Below, piece after piece: positions 51,584 to 59,862 of a stretch of DNA of 64,000 nucleotides. The translations under genes and the position numbers were made by a program. The stretch spans positions 41,902 to 105,901 of the forward strand of contig NZ_CALUCN010000009.1 of NCBI RefSeq assembly GCF_943914565.1. The letters run 5' to 3'. The notes beneath the pieces are model-generated. The model made no database searches. It saw only the letters and a program-made list of their open reading frames with translations, and had not been told where the DNA came from. The DNA comes from an uncultured Tessaracoccus sp. GTDB lineage: Bacteria; Actinomycetota; Actinomycetes; Propionibacteriales; Propionibacteriaceae. The first letter of the stretch is position 1; each line of letters opens with the position of its first letter.

Positions 51584-54355
51584 ATGGTGACCACATCGTG
51601 GGGCGAGGCGCTGGACGCCGACGCCGTGCTGCAGGAGTACCCGCGTCCGCAGTTGGTGCGTGACTCGCACCTCAACCTCAACGGGACGTGGGACTTCGCG
51701 ATCGTCCCACGGTCCCGTCCAGGGAGACCCGAGTTCACCGGGCGCATCCTCGTGCCGTTCCCGCCGGAGTCACCGCTGTCCGGCGTGCAGCAGGTCCTCA
51801 TGCCCGACGAGTACAGCTGGTACCGCCGCACGTTCACGCTCCCCGACGGGTTCCACCGCGGGCGCGTCATCCTCCACCTGGGCGCCGTCGACCAGCGGTG
51901 CGAGGTGTGGGTCGACGGCAGCCCGGCCGGCGGCCACGAGGGCGGCATGCTGCCGTGCTCGTTCGACGTCACCGACCTGCTGCACCGCGACGAGCACGAG
52001 CTCGTCGTGCGTGTCGAGGACGACACCGACCGCTCGGACCGCTCGCGAGGGACACAGCGCCTGCAGCCCGACGGTACCGGCACCACCCCGATGTCCGGCA
52101 TCTGGCAGACCGTGTGGATCGAATCGGTGCCGGAGCAGCACGTACGCGCGATCGAGTACCGGCCGATGCTGGACCGCGACGAGGTCGAGGTGCTCGTCCG
52201 CGGCTCCGAGCCCGGCACCGCGCAGGTCACCGTGAGCGCCGCGGGTGCGATGATCGCCCGCGAGGACGTCCCCGTCGACGAGCCGGTGCGGATCGCCGTC
52301 CCCGGTGCCCGTCGCTGGTCGCCGTCGGACCCCTTCCTCCACGACGTGGAGGTCACGCTGGGCGACGACCGCGTGCGCAGCTACTTCGGGATGCGCGAGA
52401 TCCGGGTCGCCAAGGACCCGACCGGCCGGGCCAGGGTCGTCCTGAACGGCGAGCCCGTGCTGGTCAAGGGCGTCCTCCACCGGGGGCTCTGGCCCGACGG
52501 CCTCCACACCGCCCCCAGCGACGCGGCGCTGCGGCACGACGGCGAGCTGGCGAAGCGCCTCGGCTTCAACACCCTGCGCGTCCACGGCACCGTCGAACCG
52601 CTGCGGTGGTACCACCACTGCGACCGCTTGGGCCTCATGGTCTGGCAGGACATGGTGGCAGGCGGCGACACGCCGTCGCGCCTCGTCACGGGGGCGTCCG
52701 CGCTCGCGCGGATGCCGGTCGACGACCGCCGGCACCGCCGGTTCGGGCGGCAGGACCCCGCCGGTCGTGCACAGTTCCTCGCCGAGGTCGACGCCACCGT
52801 CCGGCTCCTGCGGGGCGTGCCGTCGGTGGTGGCCTGGGTGCCGTTCCAGCAGGGGCAGGGACAGTTCGACGCTCTCGAGGTCACCGAACGGATCCGCGCG
52901 CTCGACCCGACACGGCTCGTGGACCACGCCTCCGGCTGGCACGACCAGGGTGGCGGCGACGTCCTCAGCCGGCACGTCACGCACGGCTCGGTCCGCGTCC
53001 CGGACGCCGGCCCCGACGACGCCCGGGTGCCCGCGCTCACGCAGGTCGGTGGTCCCTCGCACGAAGTCCCCGGCCATGCCTGGTCCGCCAAAGCCCGTGG
53101 CCGCAGCCACATCCGACACCGTGGGCGCCTCCAGCTCGCGCTGCAGCACCTGCTGCGCGTCGAGGTCGCCGACGCGGTCGCCCGGGGCGTGGGCGTCGCG
53201 ATCCTCGCGCAGCTCACCGACGCCGAGCAGATGACCGACGGACTCCAGACGTACGACCGGGCCGTGCTCAAGGTTGACGAGGACGCCGTGCGCTCCTGGA
53301 ACGCCGCGCTCGACGAGGAGTTCCGCCGGTCGACCGGTGCCGCCCCGCGCGCGATCGCCGTCGCCGAACGGGAGCTCACGACGCCCGCGCACGTGACGCT
53401 GCCCGACGGGCGGCTGAACCCCGAGGCCACCGGGTGGTCGCGCACACCGCTCGTGCGCACCGACGGCATCGGCGGCCTGCGCGGCCTCGGCCGCAACAAG
53501 CGGTGGGAGTACTGGGCGGTCACCACCCCGTCGCACGTGCTCGGGATGGTGGTCTCGGACCTCGACTACGCGGGCGTGACGGGGCTCTACCTGCTCGACC
53601 GCAGCACCGGTCAGGAACTCGTCGTCGACCAGGTGCTGCCGCCCGGACAGGTGCAGCTGCCGGGCACGATCGGCGAGGGTCGCGTCCACGCCAAGACCAA
53701 GGCGCTCCTGCTGCGCGCCGACGAGGTCCCCTCCGGCACCCGCCTGCGCGGCCGGGGTGAGCGCGTCGCCTTCGACATCGTCGCGCACCTCGGCGACGAG
53801 CACGAGATGCTGGGCGTCGTCGTACCGTGGACCGACCGCAGGTTCCAGTACACGGTGAAGGACGTGGGGCGCCCGGCCACCGGCACGATCTGGATCGACG
53901 GCGTGGCCCACGACGTCTCGGGCCCGGACGCATTCGCCACGCTCGACCACGGCCGGGGCCGCTGGCCCCACGACGTGCGCTGGAACTGGGGCGCGGGCGC
54001 CGCGACGGTGGCCGGGCAGCGCGTCGCCCTCCAGCTGGGCGGCACGTGGACCGACCGCACGGGCACCACCGAGAACGCCATCTTCCTGGGGCCCCGCCTG
54101 CACAAGCTCTCGCAGGAGCTGCTGTGGACCCACGACGTGGAGCACCCCGAGGCGCCGTGGCGCGTCACGGGCGACGACGTCGACCTGGACTTCCAGCCCT
54201 TCCACGTCCGCCGCGCCGACATGGAGTTCGGCCCGTTCGGGTCACGCACCAGGCAGGCGTTCGGGCACTGGTCCGGCACCGTCTCGGTCGACGGGCGGCG
54301 GGTGACGTTCGACGGGCTGACCGGCTGGGCGGAGGACGTCCACAACCGCTGGTGA
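51584..54355 (+). CDS. GH2-like pseudo-glycosidase fused to a DUF2804 domain
   Basis: A 923-residue cytoplasmic protein (no signal peptide). Residues about 20-570 follow glycoside hydrolase family 2: sugar-binding jelly roll (EYSWYRRTFTLPDGF), immunoglobulin-like domain and TIM barrel (GLWPDGLHTAPSDAALRHDG, WYHHCDRLGLMVWQDM). At the acid/base site the usual PFNEGWGQFD reads PFQQGQGQFD (Gln422-Gln423); at the nucleophile site the usual GEFGG reads TQVGG (Gln487). Both catalytic Glu are thus Gln. Residues about 590-923 are a DUF2804 domain (GGLRGLGRNKRWEYWAVTTP), function unknown. Likely leaderless and monocistronic; its stop is 3 bp from the convergent sco stop. Confidence 0.85.
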   Translation: MVTTSWGEALDADAVLQEYPRPQLVRDSHLNLNGTWDFAIVPRSRPGRPEFTGRILVPFPPESPLSGVQQVLMPDEYSWYRRTFTLPDGFHRGRVILHLGAVDQRCEVWVDGSPAGGHEGGMLPCSFDVTDLLHRDEHELVVRVEDDTDRSDRSRGTQRLQPDGTGTTPMSGIWQTVWIESVPEQHVRAIEYRPMLDRDEVEVLVRGSEPGTAQVTVSAAGAMIAREDVPVDEPVRIAVPGARRWSPSDPFLHDVEVTLGDDRVRSYFGMREIRVAKDPTGRARVVLNGEPVLVKGVLHRGLWPDGLHTAPSDAALRHDGELAKRLGFNTLRVHGTVEPLRWYHHCDRLGLMVWQDMVAGGDTPSRLVTGASALARMPVDDRRHRRFGRQDPAGRAQFLAEVDATVRLLRGVPSVVAWVPFQQGQGQFDALEVTERIRALDPTRLVDHASGWHDQGGGDVLSRHVTHGSVRVPDAGPDDARVPALTQVGGPSHEVPGHAWSAKARGRSHIRHRGRLQLALQHLLRVEVADAVARGVGVAILAQLTDAEQMTDGLQTYDRAVLKVDEDAVRSWNAALDEEFRRSTGAAPRAIAVAERELTTPAHVTLPDGRLNPEATGWSRTPLVRTDGIGGLRGLGRNKRWEYWAVTTPSHVLGMVVSDLDYAGVTGLYLLDRSTGQELVVDQVLPPGQVQLPGTIGEGRVHAKTKALLLRADEVPSGTRLRGRGERVAFDIVAHLGDEHEMLGVVVPWTDRRFQYTVKDVGRPATGTIWIDGVAHDVSGPDAFATLDHGRGRWPHDVRWNWGAGAATVAGQRVALQLGGTWTDRTGTTENAIFLGPRLHKLSQELLWTHDVEHPEAPWRVTGDDVDLDFQPFHVRRADMEFGPFGSRTRQAFGHWSGTVSVDGRRVTFDGLTGWAEDVHNRW

Positions 54356-54358
54356 GAT

Positions 54359-54991
54359 TCAGCCCCGCACGAGTCGCTCGTAGTCCTCGCGGAGGTTGCC
54401 CACGTCGAGGCCGAGCGTGGTCCACACGACGCGCACGCGGCGGTCCGGCCCGATGCCCAGCACCTGGGTGGAGTGGTCGACCTCGTAGCCGCCGCTCGGC
54501 AGCTGCTTGCCCTGCTCGATGGCGATGCCGAGCTGCTCGCCGATCGCGACGATGGTGTCCAGCTCGCCGGTGAGGCCGACGAAACGGTCGTCGACGCGTT
54601 CGAGGTAGGTGCGCAGCGCCTCGGCGTCGTCGCGCGCGGGGTCGGTGGTGACGAGGATGGGCGTCACGTCGTCGGCCACCTCGTCGGGGAGCCGGCGCCG
54701 CGCGGTGGCCATGTCGGCCATGATGCCGGGGCAGACGTCGGGGCAGTTGAGGTAGCCGAAGAACAGCGCGGCGACCTTCGTGTCCCAGCCGGTGCGGAGG
54801 TTGAAGGGTTTGCCGTGCTGGTCGGTGAGCTCGACGTCGGGCAGGAGCTTGCCGTCGTCGAGGCCCGTGCCGTGGAAGCCACCGGAGGCATTGCCGCCCT
54901 GGACCTCCACGGGCGACTCGTCACCCCCGCCGCACGCGGTGACGAACGGGGCGAGCAGTCCCCCGGCGAGCAGGGTGCGTCGGCGGATCAT
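54359..54991 (-). CDS. SCO1/SenC family copper-binding lipoprotein
   Basis: A 210-residue thioredoxin-fold lipoprotein. A signal peptide with twin-Arg-like basic start ends at the lipobox VTAC (Cys20). The copper ligands CPDVC (Cys83, Cys87) and His173 (YEVDHSTQV) are present, as in Sco proteins that help assemble the CuA centre of cytochrome c oxidase. ATG 54991 overlaps the trpA stop (ATGA), so it is made with the trp genes though unrelated in function. Confidence 0.92.
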   Translation of the reverse strand: MIRRRTLLAGGLLAPFVTACGGGDESPVEVQGGNASGGFHGTGLDDGKLLPDVELTDQHGKPFNLRTGWDTKVAALFFGYLNCPDVCPGIMADMATARRRLPDEVADDVTPILVTTDPARDDAEALRTYLERVDDRFVGLTGELDTIVAIGEQLGIAIEQGKQLPSGGYEVDHSTQVLGIGPDRRVRVVWTTLGLDVGNLREDYERLVRG

Positions 54992-55836
54992 CGGCGGCTC
55001 CTCTCCACGCCCAGGGCGATCTCGCCGGCGAGGCTGCGCAGCGCGTCGAGCGCGGCCGGCCAGTCGTCGACGCGGTCGGCCACGGTGCGGATGAGGGCGG
55101 AGCCGACGATCACCAGGTCCGCGAACGCGCCGATCTCGGCCGCCTGGTCGCCGTCCGAGACGCCGAGGCCGATGCCGACAGGGATCGTCGGGTCGGCCGC
55201 GCGGGCACGTTCGACGATCACGGGTGCGGCGTCGGAGGTGTGGTCCCGGGCACCGGTCACGCCCATCACCGACGTGGCGTAGACCCATCCGCGGCTGGCC
55301 CGCATCGTCATGGCGAGCCGCTCGTCGGTCGACGAGGGCGCGACCAGGAAGATCCGGTCCACCCCGTGCCGGTCGGTGGCCTCGATCCATTCCTCGCAGT
55401 CGTCGGCCGGCAGGTCCGGGGTGATCACTCCCCCGCCGCCGGCGGCCGCGAAGTCGCGCGCGAAGGCCTCGACGCCGTAGGCCTCGACGAGGTTCCAGTA
55501 CGTCATCGTGAGCGGCACCGCGCCCTGGTCGGCGACGGCCTGCGCGGCCGGAAACAGGTCTCGGGTGCGCACGCCGGCCTCGCGCGCGGTGCGCGCGGCA
55601 CGCTGGATCACGACGCCGTCCATCAGGGGGTCGGAGTACGGGATGCCGATCTCGACCATGTCGGCACCACGGCCCTCGACGCCCTCGACGATCGCCCGGA
55701 TCGCCTCGATCGAGCGCGGCACCGTCGGGTAGCCGACCGGGTAGTAGCCGACGAAGGCCGGGCGCCCTGCGGAAAGGCACTGCTGGACCCGGGCGCCGGA
55801 GACGCCGAGCCGACTGCGCTGGTACTGCTCGCCCAT
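54988..55836 (-). CDS. trpA: Tryptophan synthase alpha chain
   Basis: A 282-residue (beta/alpha)8 lyase releasing indole. The catalytic Glu is in DMVEIGIPYSDPLMDG and the catalytic Asp in GGGGVITPDLPADDCEEW; the active-site loop VMGVTGARDHTSD is conserved. ATG 55836 follows trpB in a TGACATG junction. Indole is channelled to TrpB. Confidence 0.96.
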   Translation of the reverse strand: MGEQYQRSRLGVSGARVQQCLSAGRPAFVGYYPVGYPTVPRSIEAIRAIVEGVEGRGADMVEIGIPYSDPLMDGVVIQRAARTAREAGVRTRDLFPAAQAVADQGAVPLTMTYWNLVEAYGVEAFARDFAAAGGGGVITPDLPADDCEEWIEATDRHGVDRIFLVAPSSTDERLAMTMRASRGWVYATSVMGVTGARDHTSDAAPVIVERARAADPTIPVGIGLGVSDGDQAAEIGAFADLVIVGSALIRTVADRVDDWPAALDALRSLAGEIALGVERSRR

Positions 55837-55837
55837 G

Positions 55838-57067
55838 TCACGCCCCCACACGCTGGTCAGGACGGCCGTCGAGACCGAACCACGTGAAGGCCGTGGTCAC
55901 GTCCTTGTCACCGCGGCCGGAGCAGCACACGAGGATCAGCGGTCGCTCCTCGGGAGCCTCCTCCTCGATGCGGCGCCCGAGGCGCAGCGCCCCGGCGACC
56001 GCGTGCGCGGACTCGATGGCCGGGATGATCCCCTCGGTGCGGGTGAGCAGCGCGAACGCCTCCATCGCCTCCTCGTCGGTGACGCCCTCGTAGGTGGCGC
56101 GCCCGGTGTCGGCCAGCCACGCGTGCTCGGGGCCCACGCCCGGGTAGTCGAGGCCGGCGGAGATCGAGTGCGACTCGAGCGTCTGGCCGTCCTCGTCCTG
56201 CAGGACGTAGGTGCGCGCGCCGTGCAGCACGCCGGGCGTGCCGGCGACGATGGTCGCGGCGTGGCGGCCGGTCTCGACCCCGTCGCCCGCCGCCTCGATG
56301 CCGAGCAGCGCGACCTCCTCGTCGTCGATGAAGTCGAAGAACTGCCCGATCGCGTTCGATCCGCCACCCACGCAGGCCACGACGTGGCTCGGCAGGCGCC
56401 CGTACGCGTCGAGCACCTGCGCGCGCGACTCGGTGCCGATCACGCGCTGCAGCTCGCGCACGAGGACCGGGAACGGGTGCGGTCCGCCGACGGTGCCCAT
56501 GAGGTAGTGCGTGTCGCCGACCGTGGTCACCCAGTCGCGCATCGCCTCGTTCATCGCGTCCTTCAGCGTGCGCGACCCGGCGGCCACCGCGACGACCTCC
56601 GCGCCCAGCAGCTGCATCCGCGCGACGTTCAACGCCTGGCGTTCGGTGTCCACCTCGCCCATGTAGATGCGGCAGTCGAGGCCGAGCAGCGCAGCGGCGG
56701 TCGCGGTCGCGACGCCGTGCTGGCCCGCCCCGGTCTCCGCGATCACGCGCGACTTCCCCATGCGCTTGGCGAGCAGCGCCTGGCCCAGCACGTTGTTGAT
56801 CTTGTGTGCGCCGGTGTGGTTGAGGTCCTCGCGCTTCAACACGATCGTCGCGTTGCCGGCGTGGCGCGACAGGTTGGCGGCCTGGGTGACCGGCGTCGGG
56901 CGTCCAGCGTAGTCACGCTGGAGTCGGCGCAGTTCGTCGGTGAACGCCCGGTCCGCCAGGGCCTCGTCGAAGGCCTGTTCGAGCTCGGTGAGCGCGGCGT
57001 GCAGCGCCTCGGGCACGAACCGGCCGCCGTAGCGGCCGAAGTGGCCGCGCGCGTCGGGGAGAGTCAT
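55838..57067 (-). CDS. trpB: Tryptophan synthase beta chain
   Basis: A 409-residue PLP enzyme joining indole and serine. The PLP lysine is in HTGAHKINNVLGQALLA; phosphate loop CVGGGSNAIG and the AETGAGQHGVATA segment are conserved. ATG 57067 has no ribosome-binding site, but a TAGTGT box lies 7 nt upstream, so the gene may have its own leaderless start as well as readthrough from trpC. Confidence 0.97.
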   Translation of the reverse strand: MTLPDARGHFGRYGGRFVPEALHAALTELEQAFDEALADRAFTDELRRLQRDYAGRPTPVTQAANLSRHAGNATIVLKREDLNHTGAHKINNVLGQALLAKRMGKSRVIAETGAGQHGVATATAAALLGLDCRIYMGEVDTERQALNVARMQLLGAEVVAVAAGSRTLKDAMNEAMRDWVTTVGDTHYLMGTVGGPHPFPVLVRELQRVIGTESRAQVLDAYGRLPSHVVACVGGGSNAIGQFFDFIDDEEVALLGIEAAGDGVETGRHAATIVAGTPGVLHGARTYVLQDEDGQTLESHSISAGLDYPGVGPEHAWLADTGRATYEGVTDEEAMEAFALLTRTEGIIPAIESAHAVAGALRLGRRIEEEAPEERPLILVCCSGRGDKDVTTAFTWFGLDGRPDQRVGA

Positions 57068-57074
57068 GCGGGCC

Positions 57075-57080
57075 ACACTA
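57075..57080 (-). promoter_or_regulatory. -10 box (TAGTGT) before trpB, made from the trpC stop codon
   Basis: TAGTGT on the minus strand, 7 nt before the trpB ATG. TAG is the stop codon of trpC. It is the same design as at hisD (47409-47414). Confidence 0.55.
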
Positions 57081-57890
57081 GTCGGCCCGCGCAGTGTCCG
57101 CGACGCCCGTTCGCGCCGCCTCGCGCAGGGCCGCCACCGCGGCGGTGGGATCCCCGTGTCGCACGAGTGCCTCGCCCACGAGCACGGCGTCCGCGCCGTC
57201 CGCGCGCATCCTCGCCGCGTCCGCGGGGTCGAGCACGCCGGACTCCGCGACCTTGCACACGCCGTCGCCCAGCTGGTCGGCCAGCCGCGCGAAGTTCGCG
57301 ATGTCGACGTCGAGCGTGCGCAGGTCGCGGTTGTTGACGCCGACGAGGGTCGCGCCCGCGTCGCGCGCACGGCGGGCCTCGTCGCCGGTGTGGATCTCGA
57401 CGAGCGGGGTGAGCCCGAGCTTGCCGGCGAGGTGGAGGAAGCGGCGCAGCTCGGCGTCGGTGAGCGCGGCGACGATGAGCAGCACGAGGTCCGCGCCGTG
57501 CACCCTCGCCTCCAGGAACTGGTACTCGTCGACCATGAAGTCCTTGCGCAACACCGGCACGTCGACCGCGGCACGCACCCGGTCGAGGTCCGCGAGCGAG
57601 CCCCCGAAGCGCCGCTCCTCGGTGAGGACGGAGATCGCGGCCGCACCACCGTCGGCGTAGTGGCCGGCGAGCGCGGCGGGGTCGGCGATGTCGGCGAGCG
57701 CGCCCTTCGACGGCGATCGACGCTTGACCTCGGCGATCACGGACAGGCCGGGTGCACGCAGCGCGGGCAGGGGGTCTCGGGCGGGCGGGACGTCGTCGAG
57801 GAGGCGCTCGAGTTCCGCGAGCGGACGGCGTGCGCGTCGCTTGGCGAGGTCCTCGCGGACGCCGGCGACGATCTCGTCCAGCACGGTCAC
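57078..57890 (-). CDS. trpC: Indole-3-glycerol phosphate synthase
   Basis: A 270-residue (beta/alpha)8 enzyme. The signature VIAEVKRRSPSKGAL contains the catalytic Lys; VLRKDFMVDEYQF, GVNNRDLRTLDVD and VAESGVLDPADA are also family stretches. GTG 57890 overlaps the HGxxPAAW gene (GTGA). Single-function type without a TrpF domain. Confidence 0.96.
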   Translation of the reverse strand: MTVLDEIVAGVREDLAKRRARRPLAELERLLDDVPPARDPLPALRAPGLSVIAEVKRRSPSKGALADIADPAALAGHYADGGAAAISVLTEERRFGGSLADLDRVRAAVDVPVLRKDFMVDEYQFLEARVHGADLVLLIVAALTDAELRRFLHLAGKLGLTPLVEIHTGDEARRARDAGATLVGVNNRDLRTLDVDIANFARLADQLGDGVCKVAESGVLDPADAARMRADGADAVLVGEALVRHGDPTAAVAALREAARTGVADTARAD

Positions 57891-58093
57891 GGCTGGCCGA
57901 GCCCCATCGCCTTCATGACCATCGTGACGATGCCGCCGAGCAGCACGAGGCCCGCACCGACGCCGACACCCACCCAGGCGGGGCCCAGGAAGATCGCGAC
58001 GAAGACCACGACGAACCCGATCGTGGCGATGATCGTGCCGGTCCAGGCGGCGGGGCTCTGTCCGTGGTGGTAGTACCGGGCTTGACGGGCCAT
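57887..58093 (-). CDS. HGxxPAAW family membrane protein
   Basis: A 68-residue protein with YYHHGQSPAAWTG near the N-terminus and two membrane helices (residues about 18-38 and 41-62). This actinobacterial family is named for the HGxxPAAW motif, lies next to trpC, and has no known function. ATG 58093 is chosen because AGAAAGGG lies 6 nt upstream. It overlaps trpC by 4 bp. A possible -10 (TATTGT, 58126-58131) would start the trpC-B-A-sco transcript. Confidence 0.85.
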   Translation of the reverse strand: MARQARYYHHGQSPAAWTGTIIATIGFVVVFVAIFLGPAWVGVGVGAGLVLLGGIVTMVMKAMGLGQP

Positions 58094-58196
58094 CCTCGTC
58101 CCTTTCTGTTGCGCGTTCGAGGAGGACAATACCCTGAAACCGCAACGGGGCGGGCACGCCGTCTGCGCCGGTGGCGACGCGCGGGCCGGGACCCCG

Positions 58197-58202
58197 TAGG
58201 CT
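58197..58202 (+). promoter_or_regulatory. -10 box (TAGGCT) of mutY, nearly leaderless
   Basis: TAGGCT, then 9 nt and the GTG at 58212. The predicted leader is 0-3 nt. No convincing ribosome-binding site. Confidence 0.5.
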
Positions 58203-58211
58203 GGGCGGACC

Positions 58212-59075
58212 GTGACCGATCTCTACGAACCGTTGGCGACGTGGTACGCGCGCCACGCCCGGGACCTGCCCTGGCGTCGCCCGGCGTTCCCCGCGTGGGG
58301 CACGCTCGTGAGCGAGATCATGCTCCAGCAGACGCAGGCCGGGAGGGTCGCACAGGCGATCGAGCAGTGGCTCGATCGCTGGCCCACCCCCGCGGCACTG
58401 GCCGGCGCCCCGACCGCAGACGTGCTGCGGGCATGGGGCAACCTCGGGTATCCGCGCCGCGCGCTGTGGTTGCAGGAGACCGCGCGGATCATCGTCGGGG
58501 AGCACGGTGGGGAGGTCCCCGCAGACGTCGACGCGTTGCTGGCGCTGCCGGGCGTCGGCGACTACACCGCCCGCGCGGTGGCGGTCTTCCACTTCCGGCG
58601 CCGTCACCCCGTCGTCGACACCAATGTCCGACGGGTGGTGGCGAGGCACCAGCTCGGGCTCGCTGACCAGGGCGGGCCGCGTCGCTCGGACCTCGCGGTC
58701 GTCGAAGCGCTCCTGCCCGGAGACCCCGACGAGGCGGCGCTCGTCTCGGCGGCGTTGATGGAGCTGGGCGCGCTCGTGTGCACCGCCCGCTCCCCAGGGT
58801 GCGAGGCGTGCCCGATCGCGGCGACGTGTCGGTGGGTCACCGACGGACGTCCCGACAACGCGCCGAGTGGCAGGCCCCGGCAGGCGCGCTTCGAGGGCAG
58901 CGACCGGCAGGCGCGGGGACGGGTGCTCGGCGCGCTGCGGGCGAGCGACGGACCCGTCGACGAGGCGACGATGGCCGAGCTGTGGCCCGACGAGGCCCAG
59001 CGGGAACGCGCGGTCGCGTCCCTCGTCGCCGATGGGCTCGTGGTGCGGCAGGACGGGAGGCTGCGGCTGCCCTGA
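58212..59075 (+). CDS. mutY: A/G-specific adenine glycosylase (MutY family)
   Basis: A 287-residue helix-hairpin-helix glycosylase that removes adenine opposite 8-oxoguanine. The catalytic Glu35 (SEIMLQQTQ) and Asp136 (HPVVDTNVRR), HhH LPGVGDYTARA (112-122) and the 4Fe-4S ligands Cys190, Cys197, Cys200 and Cys206 (C-X6-C-X2-C-X5-C) are all present. The C-terminal MutT-like domain of enteric MutY is missing; the last 60 residues look like a short helical, winged-helix-like tail. Stand-alone gene divergent from the trp genes. Confidence 0.93.
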   Translation: MTDLYEPLATWYARHARDLPWRRPAFPAWGTLVSEIMLQQTQAGRVAQAIEQWLDRWPTPAALAGAPTADVLRAWGNLGYPRRALWLQETARIIVGEHGGEVPADVDALLALPGVGDYTARAVAVFHFRRRHPVVDTNVRRVVARHQLGLADQGGPRRSDLAVVEALLPGDPDEAALVSAALMELGALVCTARSPGCEACPIAATCRWVTDGRPDNAPSGRPRQARFEGSDRQARGRVLGALRASDGPVDEATMAELWPDEAQRERAVASLVADGLVVRQDGRLRLP

Positions 59076-59085
59076 GCCTCAGCCG
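59064..59085. terminator. Small hairpin between convergent mutY and the cytochrome b5 fusion gene
   Basis: CGGCTG (59064-59069) and CAGCCG (59080-59085) around a 10-base loop that itself contains CTGAG-C-CTCAG. Both stop codons are inside. A modest candidate for a two-way terminator. Confidence 0.35.
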
Positions 59086-59807
59086 ACGACGGGACCGATG
59101 CGGTACTCGTCGAGGGTCGAGTTCGGACGCTCGTCGCTGCCGTGCTGGCCCCGGAACGCATCGGTGGCGTCGGTGCCGCAGATGTTGCCGACCTTGCTGG
59201 GGCCGCCGGGATGACGGGGCAGCCAGTTGCTCACGTCGTAGGCCTCACCGTCGACCGCGATCCAGCAGTCGCCGTCGCTGGCGTGCCGGGAGACCTCGAG
59301 CATCGAGACGCCGTCCTTCGTCGCCTGCGTCGGGGTGTCGACGGGGTGCACGACGGTCTCCCACGTCGCGCGGGCGCCGAGGTGGCCGACGGTGACCGTG
59401 AGTGCCAGGACCCCGAGGCCGATCATCGAGGAGATCATGCCCAGCAGCAGCTTGCGGCTGGCGGTCGCGTCGCGTTTGCCGGCGATGCGGACGTCCTTGC
59501 GGACCCACAGCAGCCAGCCGCCCGCGACGGCGAGGAACAGGCCGGAGGCCCACACGAGCCAGCCGCCGAGCTCGGCGTGCTGCTTCGGCTCGCCGTCGAC
59601 GAAGGGCGAGAGGCGCTCGCCGGTGACCTTGGCGACGATCGTGAACGCGAAGCCCACGGCCAGGACGACGAGCAGCGGAATCGACAGCCGTCGCCTGGCC
59701 TTGGGTTGGAAGGTGAGGAATGCGACCCCGATCGCCGCGAGCGGGAGCAGGACCACCGGGAGGTGGACGATGAGAGGGTGCAGCGGCAGACCGGAGATGG
59801 GATCCAT
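59079..59807 (-). CDS. DUF2231 membrane domain fused to a cytochrome b5-like heme domain
   Basis: A 242-residue protein. Residues 1-145 are a four-helix DUF2231 membrane domain with the typical HPLIVHLPVVLLP start (His10, His15). Residues about 165-242 are a cytochrome b5-like domain: HPGG with heme ligand His199, and DAFRGQHGSD with the second ligand His222. An electron-transfer role at the membrane is inferred; partners unknown. ATG 59807 is chosen over ATG 59816 because the latter lies inside a TAGGAT -10 box 7 nt upstream. It is convergent with mutY. Confidence 0.85.
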   Translation of the reverse strand: MDPISGLPLHPLIVHLPVVLLPLAAIGVAFLTFQPKARRRLSIPLLVVLAVGFAFTIVAKVTGERLSPFVDGEPKQHAELGGWLVWASGLFLAVAGGWLLWVRKDVRIAGKRDATASRKLLLGMISSMIGLGVLALTVTVGHLGARATWETVVHPVDTPTQATKDGVSMLEVSRHASDGDCWIAVDGEAYDVSNWLPRHPGGPSKVGNICGTDATDAFRGQHGSDERPNSTLDEYRIGPVVG

Positions 59808-59814
59808 GCCGGGC

Positions 59815-59820
59815 ATCCTA
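59815..59820 (-). promoter_or_regulatory. -10 box (TAGGAT) deciding the start of the cytochrome b5 fusion gene
   Basis: TAGGAT on the minus strand, 7 nt before ATG 59807. It overlaps the earlier in-frame ATG (59816), which would therefore not be transcribed. Confidence 0.55.
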
Positions 59821-59862
59821 GCCGTCCGCGCCGAACCGGCTCACGTGCGAGCCCCGCCGGCC

